A stretch of DNA of 64,000 nt, from positions 16,274,220-16,338,219 of the forward strand of contig JAEMBT020000001.1 in assembly GCA_018873245.2 (NCBI GenBank), given 5' to 3'. Shown piece by piece: positions 36,740-46,705 of the stretch; positions within the stretch are counted from its first letter, which is position 1; every line of letters begins with the position of its first letter. Both the position numbers and the translations under genes were made by a program. Source of the stretch: Archegozetes longisetosus (lineage: Eukaryota; Arthropoda; Arachnida; Sarcoptiformes; Trhypochthoniidae). The notes under the pieces are model-generated. The model had not been told where the DNA came from, did no database searches, and worked only from the letters and a program-made list of their open reading frames with translations.

Positions 36740-38105
36740 TGAATTTGGATGTGTTAATGATGATAATTATTTTGTGACAGATAGTGCTCGCAATATGATA
36801 ACTGCATGTGATGATAAGGAGAGTTATTCCTGTACTGGCCATAACATGAATTTGGCACTAAAGCATACTTTCTGAGATGAAAGTGAAGAAGTAAAAACAA
36901 TTCAAAATGCTGTAAATAGTGTTAAAGAGATTGTGACTTCAATGAAAAGAAAAGGATTGATGAGAAAATTTTCAGAAAAATTTAGAGCAACTCATCAAGA
37001 AGTCGAAACTCGATTCAACTCAATCTATCACATGCTAAAAGTATTTGCAGAACAATATGAAAACTTTAAAGAATTTGTTAAAATTGACAAAGAGTTGCAA
37101 ATAAGTGTCAGCTCGGTTAATGAAGAAATTGTTAAAGAACTTCTTTCTATATTAAGAATGTTAGACGCTTCCACATTGATATTATCACAAAACAGGTCTC
37201 CAACAATACGCTTAGTGTTTCAAGTTAAGAGAAAAATTTTGTTGAAACTTGAAACTGATCAAAATGATAGCAAATATATTAAGAAATTCAAAACTGTTTT
37301 AAAAAACGAATGTTGAAAATTATATGAAAATTCATAACATTCATGAATTTGCTTTAGTTCTCGACCCAAAAACTAAAGATTTGAAATATTTAAGTGAAAA
37401 GACAAAAAGGATGTATTAGAAATCCTTAAAGAAAACATGAAATCTCTTTCTTCACAAGCTCAGACTGTGGCCAAACCATTGCTTTCTAAAGAACCAGAAA
37501 AGAAAAGAAGGAAAATGACTTTATCTGAAGAGTTTTTATACGAATCTGAAGAAGAAACAGAAGAATCTGAAACCATCGATTATTTTGAACAAGAAATTCA
37601 TTCTTACTTAAATGCTGTAATTTTAAGTTCAAACAAATCAGATTTGCTTAAATTCTGGTTTGAATATTCAACAGTTTACCCGAACATCACAAATGTCGCT
37701 AAAAAGATTTTAGCATTACCTGCAACTCAATTTGAATCTGAGAGGAATTTTAGTTTGAGTGGGAGAACATTAGAGTCAAGAAGAGCTCGCCTATTGCCTG
37801 AAAATGTTGATTATCTACTTTTCATCAAAAGTAATTATAATCTGTAATTAGATGTATTGAAATTCTTGCATATAAATAACTCTCACGCTATACTTCACTT
37901 AAATTTTGATAACAAAACTTTAAGCTTTATTTTGAAAACAATGTTGTACAGTTTGTATGCAAAGACTCTTTATTTGATCTTTTCATTAAAAATTATACTG
38001 ATTTGAACTTAATTTTGTCTCATTTCTAACAATTCCAATTCCACTCCAATTCCTTGGAATGGAATTGGAATTCCAATGGAATCCAAGGCATTGGAATTAA
38101 CTTTT
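36740..38105 (+). pseudogene. hAT-superfamily transposase, broken
   Basis: A cut-and-paste transposase lacking its N-terminus. In order on the plus strand: a middle segment with VTDSAR and TGHNMNL (the hAT residues around the insertion domain) near 36770-36870, a stop, an open stretch 36933-37316, a frame break, then 37437-37847. The last part contains the acidic linker and the C-terminal dimerisation motif LPATQFESERNFS ending at a stop. Beyond it, 38040-38100 has the GGAATTGGAATTCC-type subterminal repeats of many hAT elements. At least one stop and one frameshift make it non-functional. Confidence 0.85.
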
Positions 38106-38142
38106 CAATCACTAGACTACATGTGTTAATTGGTGCAAAGAT

Positions 38143-38942
38143 GTGAATTTGTTACCTAGTCAAAAACGATGTTCTAGGTGTAGGAATCAAATGAATATTT
38201 ATGCAAAGGCAGAGAGCTCATGTGGTTTTATGTTCAGATGTCAAAAAAGGAACCATGACGTTCGGCAATCGCTCAGTATCAATACTTTGTTTGAAGATAC
38301 TAAATTATCTGTGGAAAATTGCCTTTTAACATATTTAATATCTAGAGGAACATCATATGATGAAATTGAGCATAAGCTTTTTGATAATGATTTTGATATA
38401 GGCACATCTCGTAAAACCATTGCAGAGCACTATAGTATGGTATGTGAGTTGTATTCTTTATATTTAGATAGAAAATATACGAACATGGGTAAGATTGCTG
38501 GACCTAGGTCTGTTGTAGAAGTTGATGAAATGAAGTTGGGGAAGAGAAAATATATTGTGGGCAGGGTGATAGAAGGCTCTTGAATTGTAGGAATCATAGA
38601 CCATGATACGAATGAATTTAGAATTGAGATATGCCCAAATAATGTCAGGGATGCGAGTAATTTATTAAGAATCATAGATAAGCATGTACGACTATTATGA
38701 CTGACTCCTGGCGAGCTTATGATGGATTCTCGCAGGCTGGGTTTAATCATTTGACAGTTTGTCATAAATATAATTTTGTAAACCCAAATACGCTTGCAAA
38801 CACTCAAAAAATTGAATCAAACTGGCGTCCTTTGAGAAATAGATTATCTCGTGGTGGTATTAGCAAGGAGAACCTAGCTGACCATTTGCGTAAGTTTTTA
38901 TGGTTTAGACACATAAAAAAACAACCTAGACTCATTTGCTGA
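38143..38942 (+). pseudogene. Merlin (ISXO2-like) transposase, broken
   Basis: A DDE transposase of the Merlin family. Open stretch 38143-38583 carries CSRCRNQ (zinc ribbon), then EVDEMKLGKRK with the first catalytic acid, and ends at a TGA in the position of a Trp (EGS-stop-IVGI). After a frameshift near 38695 the frame 38697-38942 carries TDSWRAYDGF (second acid) and the NPNTLANTQKIESNWR block with the final acid. The element has lost at least one base and gained one stop. It lies directly after the hAT remnant. Confidence 0.88.
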
Positions 38943-38944
38943 GC

Positions 38945-39440
38945 TTATAAAATTGATAGCATGGGTCTATAGTGGGAGCTAACCTTCCCTTGCGATATTC
39001 CGGTCTTGGTAAGACCGATGACGAATAAATTTGCTTTTTCCTGTCCTGGTAAGACCGATGCTGAATAAAAGTACTGGTCTTTCGGTGGAACTATCCTATC
39101 CGGGACTGGTGACCCAAAATGAAGGCAAAACCAGTGTCTTAATTATGAATTTTCGGTATAAGTATGGCTTACTGGGAAATATGGATATAAATGTTAAACT
39201 TAGATATGTTTGTGTAGTTTTATATGAGGAATGTCATATCGATATTCTTTGCCAGCGCCCGTTCGGTTAGGTCAGGTTAAGTTAGGTTAGGAATCGAGTG
39301 ACGTCCAATTCTTATCAAAATTTATTTTAATAACGCTACTTTTCCGAATTTTCTTATCAAATTAAAATATTTGGAGAAAAGTGGACGTATTCCCAAGAAG
39401 GAGGCGTATTCGGACCTAGAACTTTATAATCGAGATCCAC
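38945..39440. other. Unassigned repeats after Merlin
   Basis: Contains a 20-nt unit TGGTAAGACCGATGACGAAT repeated about 45 bp later (39007 and 39050) with small changes, and a short TTAGG-rich patch at 39270-39292. No gene recognised. Confidence 0.4.
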
Positions 39441-39479
39441 CCTCAATACTGAACCAGAAAATATAAGTATCGACCATGA

Positions 39480-40093
39480 TTCCACCAGGCACGTGTTCGG
39501 AACTGTAACCAAAAAGTCTTTGCAATATTTAGTAGCATCATTGAAAGCTTTTATGAGGAAGTTGGTTTTATTTGGATAAATTTAAGCAGCCAATCTCATA
39601 ATTTGTGCCTTATCTCTTAGATTTTTCATTAAAATCAAATAATGACAATTCAGACTTATTGTTCTAATTTGAGATCCTTGATGAAAAATATTTTGAGATA
39701 TGAATATCACACTTACATCATTATGATGACTTCCTTTGGTAAAAAGATTAGCTAATTTTTTATCGTTACCCAATTCTGACATTAGATCATCGATTATGAT
39801 TATATGAGGCTTATTAAATTGAATGTCTTCTTCCGAGGGTAAACCATCCATATATGTACAATCAACATTAGGAATGGGCCTTTGTATAGATCCTGCCACT
39901 GACCGTAAGCCCAGATAATCTTAAGTTTGTCAATAGATTTACTTCTTAAATGTATCAAATGTTTGTAGTGTTCAAAAACCCTTCTAATTAGAACTGCTTT
40001 ACCACTACTTGTAGGACTTGCTACCATACAGGTGAATGGATGCTTAAAAGTTAAATGCTTTCTATCAACTCTTAACATTTTGAACAGAATCAA
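39480..40093 (-). pseudogene. Polinton/Maverick-type packaging ATPase, broken
   Basis: FtsK/HerA-type ATPase that packages DNA into virus-like capsids in the Polinton family. The first open part (40093 down to about 39890) has the P-loop region ASPTSSGKAVLIRRV (Walker A, last Thr replaced by Ala). After a frame break the second part (to 39582) has HIIIIDDLMSE (Walker B) and the sensor-like VIFISQN. A TAA then interrupts, but similar coding text continues to about 39480. It lies divergently to the SprT-like fragment upstream. Family assignment is by motif order; the frameshift and stop make it dead. Confidence 0.75.
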
Positions 40094-40394
40094 CCAACAC
40101 TCAATTGTTTATATAGAATTTGATTAAACTCTTCTAGTCTGAAAGAAACATGTCAACTTCAAATAATCTTATTTTCTAATCTGAAATATTTTTTAAAAAA
40201 TTAATTTAATCTCAACTCAATTAGAAGAATCTGAGTCATCTCTAACATAAATCTCATTGTCATTACTATTACTTTTAACCAAGTTGGAATACAATTATCA
40301 CATCCATTCTTGAGTTGTTTCTTTTAAATAGATTATTATAATCTTTACCAGTGTTTTAGCTCTTACTATTGACTTTTGATTAATCAAATACAAC

Positions 40395-41105
40395 ATGACT
40401 CAACCCACTAGACGTTCCAGTAGAGAAATTAAACCCAATCCTTCCGCAACCATCGTCAATTTCCCTCCTAAATTGCCTAAAATAACCAATTTTAGAAATA
40501 TTAAAGATGAGTCGAAAGCTCCCAGTCTTGTAAAAAGTATAATGAAATTATCGATAAACTAATCATACACGATGATATTTATAGAACTTTTAGCGAGGAA
40601 ATACAACAATTAACTGAATACTTCAGAAATTTTTCTAAAAATAATTTATGCTTAAAGGTACCATTAAGCTCGTAACAAAAGATGATAAAAGGTTAGCTCA
40701 CGCTGTTAAATCCTCAGTTCAAGCATTTACCTATTATTGGCCTACCTGGAAGGAAAATATCAGTAGTTCCAAAAGCGTTTGCTATCTATTTAGACTACAA
40801 ACTAGCTCTGGAGAACCACTCGAGTCTGCGTGATATTGTTTTTCACGAGCTCTGTCATGCTAAAATGTGGATTGAAAATATTGAAGAGAAGGATCATCAT
40901 AGGCCATTATTCCTTCAAGAAATGTCACAAAGTAGCTGCACATTTTCGCGACATAGATAATCCACTATTCATGAATATTATTGAAATAGGCGTAAAAATA
41001 GATGGCTCTCCTTCTCAATCACTAAAATTAAGACAATTAAAGTCTGATCAATTGATCTCATCAGCTGATACCGAAAAAATCAAAATTCCATTAATTAAAA
41101 CGTAA
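40395..41105 (+). pseudogene. SprT-like zinc metalloprotease, frameshifted
   Basis: Three plus-strand frames must be combined. The first is an N-terminal segment from ATG 40395. The second is a short bridging stretch in another frame from about 40540. The third, near 40735-40960, holds IVFHELCHAKMW, an HExxH zinc site of the SprT type followed by a histidine-rich HHRPLF stretch. A C-terminal frame closes at 41105. The acid-free HELCH followed by a small residue fits SprT-like peptidases better than other gluzincins. Such a gene is not among the core Polinton genes known to me, but it sits between the ATPase and the polymerase. Confidence 0.5.
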
Positions 41106-41109
41106 AGTA

Positions 41110-41635
41110 GAAAGCGAGAGTAAAAGTTTAAAGAGACAAAAAAATAATTATCATGTGAAAGTATGCATTTGAATTTTAAATATTTTTAGGTGATCAATTT
41201 TTAGTCATTGACATTTGACTTTTATTTATTTCATGAAATAGGATTTAATTTATTAACAACTGCCCTTAATTCATTTACATCAATTTTTACATACACTTTT
41301 TAAAAATTTAGCTAAAAAATTCAAGACCAAAATACTAGAAATAATAAGGGTTGAAATACTGATGGGAGGTCATGAAAGAAAGAATATCTTTATCATAAAT
41401 TAGTAAAATTTAAGAAAGTTCATGATTACCAGCAACTTTTTCATTATGCTATCGAGTAAATATTCGATAAAATTGATAAAAATTATAAATCAATATTCAA
41501 TTAAATAACATGGAATTTTAGCTCCAACCAACAAATTATACTGAAAATTATTATACAATATACAATTTAAGATATTTTTAGTCAACATAACCATATGGTA
41601 AAGTATTGTTACCTTCTGTTCTTACTAGAAACCTT
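41110..41635. other. Gap between SprT-like and polymerase remnants
   Basis: AT-rich, no open frame of note. Likely part of the decayed Polinton-like element. Confidence 0.4.
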
Positions 41636-41639
41636 TTTT

Positions 41640-44600
41640 CCATTAATAAAGTTGTAACTTCATGCTCTTTATCAACTCTAAACTGCATTTGAGGTATATA
41701 ACTAGGAGTGATTGTTTTTCCAGCGACTTTATAGAGAGCCGTTTACGAATCAGGTCGTTGTTTAATAGTTCGTTAGCCTCGATTGTTAGAGCAATTCCCT
41801 TAGCCTTGAGTTTGGTTACCTCACTCCTGTCAGGTTTAATGACTTTATAACTGTATGTTTTGGGGCCACAAGTATAAAATTCAGTCATTCGAGCACCCAA
41901 ACCAAATTCATCTGTTATCTCGTCAGTCATTTCTCCTAAAATGTTAGCAACTTCTGGCTTATACTGTCCATCTTTATGAACAAAAACTATCGAATCTGTA
42001 ATAAAGAAAGCCAATTATAAGTTTCAAAGCGGTTTTAGTCAAATTCTATGTTTAATACCTGCATCAAAATAAAGTACACTTCCAGGAGCACTATCGTCTA
42101 TTTTTTGGATCTCATCCAAAAGTTTGAGACGTGCATAAGATGTCACAAAAGCTGCTAAAGCCACAGAAGTATTACCAAGTTTTACCGTTTTATCTTCAAC
42201 ATAACGATAGTTATATACCAGCATATCGTTTATCATTGTTTCACCATGTATTTCGATTTGAGGATTGGTGATTAAGTTTCACATCTCAGTGTAATTACTG
42301 ATCACTTTTGTCTGTGGCTAATTTGATCTTTGAGCCAGTTTACCCCATAGAGAATTGAGCATAAGTTTTGCGATGAATCTAAGACCTCCATTATATTGAA
42401 TGTTATCAGGTTCTAGATGAACTCCTTCGCGGACAAAAATTCATCGATCCAGTGTTTGCGTTGCTCATCAGTTACTTTATCTTTTGGATAACGACTGGCC
42501 TCAGCTTTTGTCTTGATCCACGTTTTAACATACTCGCGAAATATTCAATCGCTTTGAGCTGTGAAATGCAAAACTTCATATATTTCAGTAACCTCGTTAT
42601 ACTAAATCCATCGCCTTTATCAGCTCACAAGTTGTAAAAGTTCCCGCGAAGGATCTATCTTCATCGATATGGTAACAACTGATCTGCACATAATTCTTAG
42701 CACACATTCAACATGAAGGCAACAATAACTTTCCTTTAATACTCAAGGGTAGAACTGGAATGTATAGCGGTTTTGGTGGTAGAACTTTACAGCTAACAAA
42801 TCCAAAATATTGCATTATGTCTCCAAATTCATCTGTGATGACTTGAGGATGACTCAAGGAAAAGACTCGATTAGAAAGTATGTATGGATGTAGTAATGTA
42901 AAGTCGTAGTAGAGAATGCTTTCATTCTCGCGAACTTTAAATTGTTCGTTCGACTACTATGAAGTGCTTTTCTTGAATTGCATTAAATATTATTATCTTT
43001 AATGGCTTTCAAACGTTTTATTCTAGGCAATATACAATCTTGGACAAATCTAACTGCGATTTGCTTAAATTTAAAAAATTGCACAAAAACAACAACAAAT
43101 ACGATAAAACTCAATTTTTCTGTATTATAAATGAGTTCAATTGGTTTTTTCCCCATGTTTTAAAAAAATTATTTTATCCATTTTTGAGGGGAAGGGCCAA
43201 TGTTATAATGGAATTCTCCTTTGCTTAAATTAAGATAACTTTTGAACGCGCAATCAGATTTTAATGAAAATTGAAGCATATTAAACATTATAAATCACGT
43301 AATAAGATAGCAACAAATATTAAATTTTATCATAAATAGTAAATTCACAAATAGTGTATTAAACAATAATCAATAACTAGTGTGTCCACTGGAATTGTCT
43401 ATGACTTCTCTCAATCGATCAGGCATTGAGTTACACAAATTGATGGAGTATTGGCGCCAATCAGGAGAGCACATACGATCTTGGACAAATCTAACTCCAA
43501 TTATGAAAAAGTTGAATAACTTTTGAATACCTTATTCGATTTTAATGATTTTTGAAGGATTTTGTAGCTTGATAATTGTAGAATATTTAAAAATAAACAC
43601 ATAATAGTTTTATTAATTATAATTTAGATAAATGCATTTATCAAACAGCTAAAAACTTAACTAGAATAAGCAAATAAAAAAGTAATTTAATGCTTAAGTC
43701 GTTGGTCCAAAAGGAGCGGCTTATTTTTAAACTGAGAGATGATTTAATCGAAGCGCTGCAAAATGCCCACCAAACTATGTGCTCTCCTGATAAATGCCAA
43801 TACTTCATCAATTTGTGTAACTCAATGCCTGATCGATTGAGAGAAGTCACAGAAAATTCCGGTGGAGACACTTGTTATTGTTTATTGTTTAATACACTAT
43901 TTGTGAATTTACTATTTATGATAAAATTTAATATTTTTTGCTATCTTATTACGTGATTTATAAGGTTTAATATGCTTCAAATTTCATTAAAATCTGATTG
44001 CGCGTTCAAAATTTATCTTAATTTAAGCAAATTGCAGTTAGATTTGTCCAAGATTGTATATTCGACTAGAGCTCCATCATATCTTCCGTTAAGCACCTCA
44101 CCATCCATGAATTTAGTTTTATTCCAAAATTCGCATTCGTATTCATACACGAGATATTTCTTTTACTATAATAGTCTTTTCTTTTGAGTTGAAAGAGCTG
44201 TAACTGCATCGTAGTTACCACACTCATCATGTCGGTGATAAAAAAATTCCCAAAACTCAAAGGCGAGTGCGTCATATGTTACTCCTGTTTCGTGATGAGT
44301 ATAAGATTCATTTATGAATCCATCAGCAAAATAAGAACCAATTCGATATTCTCGAGTTATTTTTCTCTTATAAACAACAAATTCTTGGTAATCGAGCCAT
44401 GCACTCGCTGATATTGAATATTTTCTTTCCGAACTATAGCCGCCAATCGAGGCTATACCAAGTCTTCCAAAATTTTTGCTCTGAAATACTCGAGACCCAC
44501 AGATGCCAGCGTGAAGGAACGACTCAACGGATCAAGACCTACTTTAGATTTAGAAAGTTGGCGGAAACTCATTACGGATTGAAGAAATATTAGAAAATCG

Positions 44601-45245
44601 TTGGCGCAATATTTTTCCAAGTTTCTTTCTAGATTGAATATCTCACCTTTTTCTATAGTCTTGTCATACCATTATTGAAGTTTAGTAGCACTGTCTTTTT
44701 TCATCGTGTTTTTGCCAAACAGATCAATCGGAATATCTCCAATTAAACATTCCAGATCCTGTTATTCAGGTATATTAATACGATGTGGAAAAATTCTTTT
44801 TCAGTATCTTCTAGATCGAATGCTTAAGGTAACGATGACAACGCTTGTTGAAAAAAGAGAAGCGAATCTATAAGTTTTACATTCCTACATCTATTTTCAT
44901 TAATTTTGTGACCTTCATTACAGGTTCAATATTTTTCATTCAACTATGTAAAATATCTTTGAAAACACAATGTCCATCTTATCCACTAAGATTATGAGCC
45001 ACAACAAGAACTTGCCCTTTGTTCGATTCTGCAATTTCAGCCAAAGTTTTGAAAATGTATTCTTTGAACGATGAAAACAACGATCACCACGATATAGCTT
45101 ATACCTGTCCTTGTAAATGTTGCAGTAATCTCAAGAAGATTTTTCTTGAATTTTGGGAATTCTCCGTTTACGGATCTCCATTGAAGTGTGTAAGTAGAAA
45201 TAGTTTCCCATTTTCTAATATCTCGTTTTAGATAGCGACCCATTT
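41640..45245 (-). pseudogene. Polinton-type protein-primed DNA polymerase B, broken
   Basis: A replicative family-B polymerase with proofreading domain. Read 5'-3' on the minus strand, the exonuclease motif VVAHNL lies at about 45010. The GLDPLSRSF stretch is near 44545, polymerase motif A YYDFTLLHPY near 42900, and the CKVLPP...YIPVLP block near 42760. The ALAAFVTSYAR block is at 42150, and the motif C region with RMTEFYTCGPKTYSY is at 41880-42065. Motif C reads YFDADS only if a 63-nt GT-AG stretch (41996-42058) is removed. Many stops and frame changes and an inserted element (43031-44060) make the rest unreadable as one frame. The block order identifies it as Polinton/Maverick pPolB with good confidence. 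Confidence 0.8.
43031..44060. mobile_element. Tc1-derived palindromic element inside the polymerase
   Basis: The ends TATACAATCTTGGACAAATC and its inverse at 44060 flank about 1 kb of inverted repeat. Both arms carry the same C-terminal scrap of a Tc1-like transposase (plus strand 43735-43870, LCNSMPDRLREV; inverted at 43390-43490). TA dinucleotides border it. The polymerase text resumes on both sides, so it inserted into the Polinton remnant. Confidence 0.75.
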
Positions 45246-45484
45246 TATAAAGAACTAGATAAACTAATTTTATGTCAGCTTAGCCTATTGAAACACCGAT
45301 TAGTCTAATGTCTCTTATACATTGATTAAAGCTTAACATTAATTTCCTCATTTAGTCCACTCAATGAAATTTTATTACCAAAGATTGCACTCAAGCCTTG
45401 AAATGCAAACCGGATTAGCCAATCAGATTCGTTATAGGTGATGTAATCAATTTGGAGGGGTGTGGCCTAATTAATTAATTAGAG

Positions 45485-45494
45485 TATATAAAAA
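45485..45494 (+). promoter_or_regulatory. Candidate TATA box
   Basis: TATATAAAAA followed by GGAAA, the best TATA-like string in the neighbourhood, about 100 bp before the PC4-like reading frame. Position fits a promoter for that gene; no initiator was identified. Confidence 0.4.
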
Positions 45495-45599
45495 GGAAAT
45501 TTACTCATTTTGTTAACTATTTCTTCTGTTATATTTGGGAAATCAATATATTTCTGGTTCGAATAAATCTTAATAACTGATCTTTTCATAAGTGGCGTT

Positions 45600-46018
45600 C
45601 ACTGAATTTTTCTCCAGGGATATTTATCAGATTCGATCATTCACCAAAAAAGTTAAAGTTCTACTTTTAATTGAAGCTGGAAAGAAGGACAGTTATTGAA
45701 TCGACATCAGATATCATTACAAGAGAGAAGACGATAGCTACATGCCAACTAAATTTTGTGTTTGTATTACTCCTGATGAACTAAATCAGCTTCTTGACAA
45801 TATGATGAAATTGAACGAATGCTCAATAGAAGGAGATAAAAGAATACTCACGTTCAAGAAAACGATAAGAACTTTATTTATGACTTGACTCTTCGAAAAT
45901 TTGATGGCAAAGAATTAACACTATCCCTCACCCACAACGAAATTGAAAATATCAATTTTATGAATGATAAAATATTCGCTAAATGTAATTTTAATAAATC
46001 TAATTATATTAAAAATTA
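45600..46018 (+). pseudogene. PC4-like single-strand DNA-binding protein, broken
   Basis: Plus-strand text near 45650-45800 reads IDIRYHYKREDDSYMPTKFC followed by ITPDELNQLL, the order seen in the transcriptional coactivator PC4/p15 domain (IDIR, charged turn, P-K, then T-P-D-E). A TGA precedes IDIR, and the frame shifts near 45860 before a C-terminal stretch that ends at 46018. PC4 proteins bind single-stranded DNA and assist transcription or replication. It lies at the edge of the Polinton-like remnant, convergent with the polymerase. Assignment is by motif pattern only. Confidence 0.5.
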
Positions 46019-46019
46019 A

Positions 46020-46570
46020 TTCACAAATTAAATTTGAATTCTATTATAATTACTGAAAAATAAAAGGAAACACTAATTATTAAAATGATTTTTAATTTTT
46101 ATTAATATTTAAATTAAACAATTTAGCTTTGATGTTTAAGATGTCCTCTAGATGTAGCCAAGTTTAAAGTACAGCGCCACAGGAAGTGAAATTTATATGA
46201 AACAACCAGCAGATTTTAATAAAAGATGTCATATATCCGATACCATATATCCAGGATGTTACAGTTTTTGGCATTTCGTTTAGTTAAACTTAATTTTAAA
46301 TTTTTGATTTAATTAGGATATTTATTACAATTTTCAACTTTATAATTCTACTTAGAGTTACAAATTTTAATTAACATTTCTAAGCAATTGGGCTTTAATG
46401 TTGAATACATCGTGTCCTAATCTACAAATATAATAAACTTAGGTTGAGTTTGACTTGAAAATTTAATTAAAAAATTTAATTCATAAAATTGATTTATAAT
46501 TTTTATTATATAAGACTAATTGAATTAGGTTGATACAGTTAGGTAAAGATTCACATCATCTGCACAACAG
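46020..46570. other. Intergenic, between Polinton remnant and peroxidase
   Basis: AT-rich, no gene recognised. Confidence 0.5.
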
Positions 46571-46572
46571 TA

Positions 46573-46650
46573 GGAAACCGGAAATGACGTCTCTGGAACC
46601 AGAAGTGGGTGTGGTCTAAACCGGAAGTGATGTCACAAATCGGAAGTTCC
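46573..46650 (+). promoter_or_regulatory. Tandem ETS/CRE-like motif cluster upstream of peroxidase
   Basis: ACCGGAAATGACGTC at about 46576 and ACCGGAAGTGATGTCAC at about 46619, with further GGAAGT words at 46605 and 46642. GC-rich against its surroundings, 55-130 bp before the peroxidase ATG. The CCGGAAGT core followed by TGAYGTCA is the known composite of ETS and CREB/ATF sites. Inference from pattern and position only. Confidence 0.45.
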
Positions 46651-46705
46651 GGCTAAACAAACTAGATATTCTTTACTAATTCAAGCATTCAAACATTTTC
46701 AGACA

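Noticed and set aside
39265..39295. TTAGG-rich patch resembling arthropod telomere repeat
   Set aside because: Only three or four imperfect units, inside transposon debris; no array.
8205..45710. TGA codons at expected Trp positions in P450 copy B, the Merlin, the mariner and the PC4-like fragment, hinting at UGA read as Trp
   Set aside because: All four sit in sequences with other lesions, and the intact P450 and peroxidase genes use TGG at their conserved Trp positions. Ordinary nonsense mutation explains this.
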